From NCBI GenBank assembly GCA_937127195.1, contig CAKZLT010000278.1, forward strand, positions 1-7,335: DNA of 7,335 bases, given 5' to 3'. The position numbers were made by a program, and so were the translations under genes. The DNA comes from an uncultured Saprospiraceae bacterium. Its GTDB lineage: Bacteria; Bacteroidota; Bacteroidia; Chitinophagales; Saprospiraceae. Under the pieces are notes generated by a model. That model was not told the origin of the DNA and ran no database searches. It saw nothing but the letters and a program-made list of their open reading frames with translations. How positions within the stretch are numbered: the first letter of the stretch is position 1; each line of letters begins with the position of its first letter. Shown here piece after piece: positions 1 to 5,008 of the stretch.

Positions 1-218
1 AAACGATACAACGGCACTATATGAAACCATCTCAAAGACAACACAAAAGTAGGATTTCAGACAAATCTGTTCAATTATACGGTAATGTAATGATTGAGTT
101 GTTTTTTAGAAATAACGAATTGTCAAATCTCAAATTTAGAGCGACGAATTACAATGACCATAAGTTTGAAACTGCCCATAATTTTTCGGACTTGATGCGC
201 ACTATATCAAAAATCTAA
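1..218 (+). CDS. 3' end of an unrecognised plus-strand ORF (hypothetical, probably partial)
   Basis: The reading frame is open from base 3 to a TAA at 216-218. There is an ATG at 21, but the frame continues upstream to the window edge (T-I-Q-R-H-Y before the Met). This is therefore either the C-terminal end of a longer gene or a 65-residue protein starting at 21. The visible peptide has a basic, Gln/Lys/Arg-rich start (KPSQRQHKSR). A short beta-like stretch follows (VQLYGNVMIELFFRNNELSNLKF), then a polar tail ending in SDLMRTISKI. There is no signal peptide, membrane segment or known motif, and I do not recognise the family. It converges with the minus-strand lipoprotein gene and the two 3' ends overlap by 12 bp (207-218). 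No terminator is visible between them. Being coding at all rests only on the open frame and reasonable amino-acid composition. Confidence 0.4.
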   Translation, partial: TIQRHYMKPSQRQHKSRISDKSVQLYGNVMIELFFRNNELSNLKFRATNYNDHKFETAHNFSDLMRTISKI

Positions 219-1013
219 TAAACTGTCTAGCTCTTCATCAATAGCATAAAAATCTGTAATCCAATCGACTTGATTACTCGTTTTGGGGTAAGTGCCATTG
301 AAAGTGCAACGCATTCCGTGATAATAATTACAGTCCGTTTCTTTGATAGAAATATGTTTCGCGCCTACTTTAAAACTAATATAACAACCTTCTTCTCCAT
401 AGAAATTCGCACTACCACCAGCTTGAAAATAAGCAATTCCCATTTCTATTTCTCCAGTACAACCACCTTCAATTATTCTTAATTGAAATTCAAACTGTTT
501 GCTTGTGACAGCTCGAATGTTGAGTTGTTGCTCTGTATTTTTACCAGAAAAAATATAAGTTCCAGTTATATTTTCAACCGTATTGGCGGCTGTTTCTTCG
601 GGTAAGACTTTGAATTCAAAGTCTTTTTTATTAGCTCCAGCTTCTACTTTGAACCATTTCCCTTTGATAGTCCAATCACTACTAATTCGCCCTTTGAAGT
701 ATTCTACTTCTTCTAATTGAATGTTATAAACGGTGAGCATAACGCGCCCATCTCTTGCTATTTGCCCTTTAAAAGGCAATAAGCCCTTGTATCTTTTATA
801 AAAATAAGTCCCTCTAACCGAAGAATCTGATGCAATGACCATTTGCATTGTAACAGGAATGCTATCTATCAAACCCGAAAAACGCTTCATTGTAGAAGTT
901 GTTCCTTCTTTCAATTCCATGTTAGGCAGGCTGTCGGATACCTCTTCTTCTGCTGAGTGATTGCCACAAGACATTAATATTAGTAAGGATGCTAGTAGTA
1001 GGACGTTTTTCAT
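207..1013 (-). CDS. putative outer-envelope lipoprotein, two-domain, function unknown
   Basis: The predicted product has 268 residues. It starts with a lipoprotein signal peptide: Lys2, a hydrophobic run (VLLLASLLILM), and a lipobox L13-M-S-C16, so Cys16 should be lipidated. An acidic EEE cluster lies at +6 to +8 from the Cys. Acidic residues near the Cys resemble the lipoprotein export signals of Bacteroidota and fit surface or outer-membrane placement, which is an inference. Residues ~43-137 look like an all-beta module (G-T-Y-F-Y-K-R-Y, then F-K-G, then I-K-G-K-W). Residues ~147-243 form a second module with four cysteines (185, 210, 228, 236) that could make two disulfides, and a G-x-x-C-x-F-x-G-T-Y ending. 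The C-terminus is acidic (DEELDSLLDF). No catalytic motif is apparent. The start at 1013 is supported by the signal peptide and by a -7-like promoter element ~30 nt upstream. Its 3' end overlaps the converging ORF. Confidence 0.85.
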   Translation of the reverse strand: MKNVLLLASLLILMSCGNHSAEEEVSDSLPNMELKEGTTSTMKRFSGLIDSIPVTMQMVIASDSSVRGTYFYKRYKGLLPFKGQIARDGRVMLTVYNIQLEEVEYFKGRISSDWTIKGKWFKVEAGANKKDFEFKVLPEETAANTVENITGTYIFSGKNTEQQLNIRAVTSKQFEFQLRIIEGGCTGEIEMGIAYFQAGGSANFYGEEGCYISFKVGAKHISIKETDCNYYHGMRCTFNGTYPKTSNQVDWITDFYAIDEELDSLLDF

Positions 1014-1041
1014 TCTTAGTTAGTTATCAGTTGCTTATCTG

Positions 1042-1049
1042 CAAAAGTA
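1042..1049 (-). promoter_or_regulatory. Bacteroidota-type -7 promoter element for the lipoprotein gene
   Basis: Read on the minus strand, this is TACTTTTG followed by CA, matching the TAnnTTTG -7 consensus known for Bacteroidota housekeeping sigma. It ends 29 nt before the ATG, giving a predicted leader of roughly 20-25 nt. No clear TTG -33 element sits about 20 bp further upstream, so the call rests on the -7 box and its position. The leader (minus-strand AACTGATAACTAACTAAG) has no Shine-Dalgarno sequence, as is common in this phylum. Confidence 0.5.
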
Positions 1050-1310
1050 CATAACAATCAGCAGTTTATCGGTTCTATTTTTAATAAAAACAATTTTCCT
1101 CTTTAATAGAATAGGTTCTTTGATAAATACAGTGATATTCGTTAAAGTATTTTATAAAAGAAAAATTGTTGGGAGGTGATTGGTGATTAGTTGCGTCACT
1201 GTTTATTGTGGCTATTCAAATTTAACGCCTTCGGAATTCTTTTATAGGGCTTCATCTGATTTAGGACAGGGGGAATTTTTTACGGTATTATTTTTTCCTA
1301 CTCCCTAACA

Positions 1311-1326
1311 AGAATATTCTAGAATA
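1311..1326. repeat. two overlapping short perfect palindromes
   Basis: AGAATATTCT (1311-1320) is a perfect 10-bp palindrome. TATTCTAGAATA (1315-1326) is a perfect 12-bp palindrome overlapping it. They lie ~300 bp upstream of the lipoprotein start and just beyond the long hairpin. They could be a dyad-symmetric protein-binding site or AT-rich chance. No family of regulator can be inferred. Confidence 0.3.
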
Positions 1327-1340
1327 AGAAGTTATAAATT

Positions 1341-1408
1341 GGGGGTAATTCCGTTTTTCGCTTAGAAAAGTAATTTTGTTTTCAAAAGCGAAAAACTGAA
1401 TTACACCC
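1341..1408. repeat. long imperfect hairpin 3' of the TonB-receptor gene; foldback/MITE-like or terminator
   Basis: Arms 1341-1363 and 1386-1408 are inverted repeats of 23 bp with two mismatches (C1352/T1397 and G1344/A1405). The shared core is TAATTC-n-GTTTTTCGCTT. A second small stem sits inside the loop (GAAAA 1365-1369 with TTTTC 1379-1383). The hairpin begins 21 nt after the receptor stop on the minus strand, so it may end or stabilise that transcript. The bases after it (CCCCCAATTTATAAC on the minus strand) lack a U-tract, so it is not a classic intrinsic terminator. TATAAATT (1333-1340) and TATAAAATT (1409-1417) flank it directly as a near-direct repeat. This fits a tiny inserted foldback element but is also AT-rich. 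Confidence 0.6.
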
Positions 1409-1429
1409 TATAAAATTCTCTCTGAGTCC

Positions 1430-3865
1430 TTAATTACTTTTTACACGTCCCGCTTCGTCTTCCAAACCAGTCTTACGACGACGAGATTTAACATTTTTAT
1501 TACCAAAATTATAACTCATACTTACACTGAAATAACGACTATCCCAACGCCCGTACCCTTCGGTACGTAAGCCATTGAACTCTGAGTAGCCATTCCATCC
1601 TGTTTGATAAAATATATCATTTGCTGTCAATCGAACATTCAGTTGGTCATTTAAGAAACGCTTTTGCAATCCTAAATTCAAGCTCCAACTTGTCTCGTAA
1701 CGAAAAACACCACCCCAAATACCTGGACCAGAAAACCAACCTGAAACTTCTGCCTTGAAACCAGCAGGTAAATTAAAAGTCTGTTGAGAATAAAAATTAT
1801 AAGTAAATGCCTGAACATCCACTATGCCTCCACCATCATCGGTATAATCTGCTTGATTATTGACATGTGAGCCGCTGATGTTGAAGTAAGCATTCCAGTA
1901 ATCAGTGAATTGAACAGGTGCGCTAATATTTGCACTCCAAATGGTTTGTTCTGCTAAGTTTGCCCAACTAATGAAGTTGGCTCTCGGGTCATTTTCATCA
2001 GGAGCAATCAAACGTGTAATTTGGTCAGAAGTTTTGCTATAAGCAATCTTGAAATTATAACGATATGCATAAGTATATCCTAATTCTATGTTATTTACTA
2101 TTTCGGGCTGTAATCTAGGGTTTCCTTTTTGGTAAGAAATCTGACTCAATTGATTATTAAATGGATTCAAAACATTATAATCTGGGCGATTGATGCGGCG
2201 ACCATAATTTAATGCAAATACATTCATGCGGTTTGCCTGATAAGTTAGACCTGCACTAGGGAAAAATTCAGTGTAAAAAAGCTCCACAGGAGGTTCTGCT
2301 AATTCTGGTACAAAGGCTTTTAAGTCGCCTGTCGCATCTGTTGTTTCCATGCGAACACCTGCCGAAATACCCCATTTCTCTCCAAATTTACGAGTATAAT
2401 TTGTATAAACAGCATATACTTTTTCATCGTATTTGAATGTATTGGAAAGGCTATCGTTTTGGTTTTGAACGTTATTCACTTCATCAAAAAATAAGAATGT
2501 ATTATCAGAAATGACTTGACTATATTTCAAACCTGCACTAAGTTTTCCACCTAATAACTTCTGTTCATAATCAACCCTTGCCGTAGCAATTTGTATTTTA
2601 GAAGGCGTTTCAAAAGCGTTAATCACTTCTGTCAACACGTTTTCACGAGCTGCATCATAATATAAATTGGGTTGATAACGATTTTGCTCATTTTGATAAC
2701 GTCCATAATCCAAATCTATATTCAAACTACGTTCTTTTTTACGGTCTTCATATTGATAATTTAAGTTGAATGAATTATTATTTTGCGCGCTTTCCGTATC
2801 ACTATCTGCAATCAAAACACTATCAACTGAACCTCCTTTTACCGAAATTTCAATATCATTATCTGTATTAGAATTCCCTTTCATGTTCATTCCCGTCACC
2901 AAAAAGCCTAATGTTTGCTTATCTGACAAAAAGAAATCTGTTCCAAAACGATAGTTGATATTTTGCTTGGCTCTTTTAGTATAATTTTCTTCTTCCATAA
3001 ATAGTCCATTTTGGAAGTTATCAAAAACAATCGTATTGAAACTTTCTCCTCCAGAACCACCAATATTACCAAAAATATTTACACGCTTATTTCTATAATT
3101 TGCTGTCGCGCTTCCATTTCCTCTTAAGAATTGCCCTTGTGTCAATGTTCCTGAAACTGAGCCATTTGTACCATGACTTTTATCCTTTTTCAAACGAACA
3201 TCAATAATCCCTGCATTCCCCTCTGAGTCATACTTTGCACCAGGATTCGTAATAATGTCTATTCTATCAATTTGGTCAGAAGGAATATTTCTAAGATAAT
3301 TTGTTAAGTCGTCACCGCTGAGAGGCACTCGTTTACCATCCACGAATAATTGAACGCCTGCACGCCCCAAAACCGTAATGTTATCATTATTATCCACCAA
3401 AACCCCAGGAGCTTTTCGCATCAATGACATTGCATTATCACCAGTACTATTTATAGTACCTTCCACATTAAAAACGGTTCTGTCGGGTTTCACTTCTACC
3501 ATTACGCGAGAAGCTGTAACCGTTGCTGCCCCTAATTCAATTGCTGCCGCGGTAAACACCAAAACACCTAAATCTACCTCTTGACCATCTGTTACATTGA
3601 TGCCCGTTTTCTTCACTTCTCCCGTTCCGACGAAGGAAGCGACCAAATAGTATGCACCTTCCTTTATCCCACTAATTTTAAAAATCCCTTTTTCGTCACT
3701 CGCCTCTACTTTTTTCAAAGTACTATCCACACTGCTGTATAAAGCAATATTAGCAAAACCGACTGCATTTTTATCAGAATCCTGCAATTGTCCTTTGATA
3801 CTTCCTGACTGTGCTTGAAGACCGTAGGCTAGTAACAAAAAAAATAAAGTGTATAAATTTTTCAT
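1430..3865 (-). CDS. TonB-dependent receptor / outer-membrane beta-barrel family protein
   Basis: The frame is open from an ATG at 3922, but I place the start at 3865. Met20 of the longer frame begins a canonical signal peptide (MKNLYTLFFLLLAYGLQA, likely cleaved after Ala18), giving 811 residues. Residues ~21-105 form a carboxypeptidase-regulatory-like beta domain (SIKGQLQDSDKNAVGFANI). A TonB-box-like ATVTAS lies at 114-119. The plug domain is at ~120-228 (KAPGV, VQLFVDGKRVPLSGDDL, IDRIDIITNPGAKYD, AGIIDV), and the barrel at ~235-788 ends in SVSMSYNFG. A 23-residue charged tail (RRRKTGLEDE region) follows the last strand. This architecture matches the OMP_b-brl_3-type barrel family, not SusC. 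No SusD gene is adjacent, so the substrate is unknown; members of such families import ligands across the outer membrane using TonB energy. It appears to be a single-gene unit between two foldback structures. Confidence 0.93.
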   Translation of the reverse strand: MKNLYTLFFLLLAYGLQAQSGSIKGQLQDSDKNAVGFANIALYSSVDSTLKKVEASDEKGIFKISGIKEGAYYLVASFVGTGEVKKTGINVTDGQEVDLGVLVFTAAAIELGAATVTASRVMVEVKPDRTVFNVEGTINSTGDNAMSLMRKAPGVLVDNNDNITVLGRAGVQLFVDGKRVPLSGDDLTNYLRNIPSDQIDRIDIITNPGAKYDSEGNAGIIDVRLKKDKSHGTNGSVSGTLTQGQFLRGNGSATANYRNKRVNIFGNIGGSGGESFNTIVFDNFQNGLFMEEENYTKRAKQNINYRFGTDFFLSDKQTLGFLVTGMNMKGNSNTDNDIEISVKGGSVDSVLIADSDTESAQNNNSFNLNYQYEDRKKERSLNIDLDYGRYQNEQNRYQPNLYYDAARENVLTEVINAFETPSKIQIATARVDYEQKLLGGKLSAGLKYSQVISDNTFLFFDEVNNVQNQNDSLSNTFKYDEKVYAVYTNYTRKFGEKWGISAGVRMETTDATGDLKAFVPELAEPPVELFYTEFFPSAGLTYQANRMNVFALNYGRRINRPDYNVLNPFNNQLSQISYQKGNPRLQPEIVNNIELGYTYAYRYNFKIAYSKTSDQITRLIAPDENDPRANFISWANLAEQTIWSANISAPVQFTDYWNAYFNISGSHVNNQADYTDDGGGIVDVQAFTYNFYSQQTFNLPAGFKAEVSGWFSGPGIWGGVFRYETSWSLNLGLQKRFLNDQLNVRLTANDIFYQTGWNGYSEFNGLRTEGYGRWDSRYFSVSMSYNFGNKNVKSRRRKTGLEDEAGRVKSN

Positions 3866-3932
3866 ATTTTTAGTTGAATTAAAATTTAGTATCGCAAAAA
3901 AATCTTTTGAGATTTTGCCCAATACTTAATTA

Positions 3933-3941
3933 TATACTTTG
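3933..3941 (+). repeat. left copy of 9-bp direct repeat (putative target-site duplication)
   Basis: TATACTTTG, identical and in the same orientation as 4166-4174. Identity stops at both ends (flanking bases A/C before, G/T after), exactly where the palindrome begins. This is the pattern left by insertion with a 9-bp staggered cut. Confidence 0.6.
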
Positions 3942-4165
3942 GCTCTTTATGATTTTACATGGTCATTCAAAATGTCATTTACTTTAACCTGATTAGGTTG
4001 CTGGATTCTAGCTGCTAGTTTCTGCTACTGCTGTTAATCGAAACAGCGGCAGCAGAAACTAGAAACTAGAAACTAGAAACTAGAAACTAGCAGCTAGAAT
4101 CCAGCAACTATACTATTTGAAGAAAAGTAAAATTTTAGGCAAATCACATAAAATCATAAGTAACC
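3942..4165. mobile_element. MITE-like foldback element (non-coding long imperfect palindrome)
   Basis: About 224 bp reads as one large imperfect palindrome. The inner arms, 3997-4035 and 4042-4108, match over 39 positions with one T·G and one A/C mismatch near the tip, apart from a 28-nt insertion in the right arm. The apical loop is 4036-4041. The outer arms (3942-3996 and 4109-4165, 55 and 57 nt) remain alignable. They include a perfect 11-bp inverted repeat, TTATGATTTTA (3947-3957) with TAAAATCATAA (4149-4159). The whole is bracketed exactly by the direct repeat TATACTTTG. There is no ORF or transposase, so movement would need an enzyme supplied elsewhere. The IS family is not identifiable from the ends (G-CTCTTTATG and GGTTACTTATG). 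If transcribed it would fold into a very stable hairpin in the leader of the downstream receptor gene. Confidence 0.65.
4056..4090 (+). repeat. five tandem copies of heptamer AAACTAG
   Basis: There are five perfect, uninterrupted AAACTAG units in the right arm of the foldback element. The left arm has one complementary copy (CTAGTTT, 4015-4021). The 28-nt length difference between the inner arms is exactly the four extra units. This points to slippage expansion, or loss from the left arm. In a folded form the extra units would bulge out as a one-sided loop. Together with CTAGCTGCTAG (4008-4018) and CTAGCAGCTAG (4087-4097), the element is very rich in the tetramer CTAG. Confidence 0.9.
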
Positions 4166-4174
4166 TATACTTTG
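4166..4174 (+). repeat. right copy of 9-bp direct repeat (putative target-site duplication)
   Basis: TATACTTTG, the partner of 3933-3941. It overlaps a near-palindrome CTTTGTGCAAAG (4170-4181), so the element may have gone into a symmetric target. Confidence 0.6.
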
Positions 4175-4295
4175 TGCAAAGAACGGTATAAAAGCATTTT
4201 GGTTTTTACTTTTTCGATGAACCTCCAATTTTGTAAGTCATTAATACATTTTTAGGCTTTTTTTTGCTTGATTTTTTTTATAAAAAACTCACCCT

Positions 4296-4862
4296 TTAAT
4301 TCTCTTTATTTCTTTCGTACCCAGATACCCATTTTTTAGTTTGCATAATCGCTTTAACTTCATCATAGCTCAAAGGATAAAAATCATGATTATCGACACC
4401 AATATCAAACGAATATTTATCCTCCAAGTCAGGTAAATTTCCATGACTATGACCATATAAATGCCAATTTCCTCGACCTTCGCCGCGCCAAGTTCGCATG
4501 GCATAATGAAAAAGCATTATTCGTTGATAGCCTCCTTGACCATCAGGATCTTTGACTTTTAGCTCAAAATATTCTTTTACCCATTCAAACTTCTTACGAT
4601 TTTGAAGGGTGGCACTTTCGTGATTGCCTACTATCAGGTATATTTTACCATTCAATTGGTCAATGATTTGAGCTAGATTTTCTTTGTAAGTTAACCCAAA
4701 ATCGCCCAAATGATAAACATGGTCATTGGGTTTTATTTTTTCGTTCCAGCGTTTAATCAATTCTTCATTCATTTCGCGCGCATCTTTGAATGGGCGATTA
4801 CAAAACTTGATAATATTCTCATGACCAAAATGATGGTCTGATGTGAAAAAGATATTTGCCAT
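4296..4862 (-). CDS. calcineurin-like metallophosphoesterase (COG4186-type small phosphoesterase)
   Basis: I choose the ATG at 4862, not the in-frame ATG at 4901, because the family begins directly at the first metal motif (MANIFFTSDHHFGH). The extra 13 residues are basic and without family character. The product is 188 residues and cytoplasmic, with no signal peptide. All dinuclear-metal motifs are present in order: D9-H-H11 (D-x-H), H51-L-G-D54 (GD), G79-N-H81-E82 (GNH, with Glu where Asp is usual), H119, and G137-H138-S-H140 (GH-x-H). It should hydrolyse phosphoester bonds with two metal ions; the substrate cannot be told from sequence. Length fits the short stand-alone members of this group. 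It is separated from the upstream TlpA gene by a strong terminator, so it should have its own promoter. GATGTTTG (minus strand, ~15-25 nt before the ATG) is a one-mismatch -7 candidate. Confidence 0.92.
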   Translation of the reverse strand: MANIFFTSDHHFGHENIIKFCNRPFKDAREMNEELIKRWNEKIKPNDHVYHLGDFGLTYKENLAQIIDQLNGKIYLIVGNHESATLQNRKKFEWVKEYFELKVKDPDGQGGYQRIMLFHYAMRTWRGEGRGNWHLYGHSHGNLPDLEDKYSFDIGVDNHDFYPLSYDEVKAIMQTKKWVSGYERNKEN

Positions 4863-4932
4863 TTGATTTTTTATTTTTTTTACAAACATCCTTTCAACCA
4901 TTATTCAAGTGTTTTTAGTTCATTTTTTTTAT

Positions 4933-4968
4933 AAAAAAAGCGTGTCAATGATTTAACATTGACACGCT
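4933..4968 (-). terminator. intrinsic terminator of the TlpA-like gene
   Basis: The perfect 12-bp inverted repeat AGCGTGTCAATG (4939-4950) and CATTGACACGCT (4957-4968) encloses a 6-nt loop (ATTTAA). On the minus strand the stem is followed by a run of T (complement of A4933-4939). It starts 40 nt past the stop of the TlpA-like gene at 5009, so it ends that transcript before the phosphoesterase gene. It lacks a comparable T-run on the plus strand next to the stem, so it is directional. Confidence 0.9.
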
Positions 4969-5008
4969 CTCTATATATATAATATGAAAAGCTATTTTTT
5001 AAAAAAAG

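Larger units (their letters stand above)
1014..1429. other. 416-bp intergenic region between lipoprotein and TonB-receptor genes
   Basis: No credible coding frame is seen on either strand. From the lipoprotein side it holds the -7 promoter element (1042-1049), an AT-rich stretch, a perfect two-copy tandem of GGTGATT (1175-1188), overlapping short palindromes (1311-1326), and the long hairpin at 1341-1408, which starts 21 nt beyond the receptor stop codon. The rest shows no structure I can support. Confidence 0.7.
3866..4295. other. 430-bp intergenic region upstream of the TonB-receptor gene
   Basis: No credible gene is seen. It contains the 9-bp direct repeats and the large foldback element (3933-4174). 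A near-palindrome CTTTGTGCAAAG (4170-4181) overlaps the right direct repeat. An AT-rich stretch beyond it ends in an A/T palindrome (4271-4287) just after the phosphoesterase stop. I find no TAnnTTTG match for a receptor promoter. The receptor leader just before the ATG at 3865 is AT-rich with no Shine-Dalgarno sequence. No convincing terminator for the phosphoesterase gene is visible. Confidence 0.7.

Noticed and set aside
270..482. Plus-strand open frames inside minus-strand genes (270-482, 2766-2954, 3378-3584, 7056-7238)
   Set aside because: They are antisense to well-supported coding regions, have low-complexity or implausible composition, and lack signals of their own.
3866..3922. N-terminal extension of the TonB receptor from the ATG at 3922
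   Set aside because: It would put 19 non-signal residues ahead of a canonical signal peptide; the start at 3865 is preferred.
4056..4090. Tandem repeat array as a possible CRISPR
   Set aside because: The units are 7 nt, contiguous and without spacers, and there are no cas genes; it is a simple tandem repeat.
4863..4901. N-terminal extension of the phosphoesterase from the ATG at 4901
   Set aside because: The family starts at the SDHH metal motif a few residues after the Met at 4862; the extension is AT-rich leader-like sequence.
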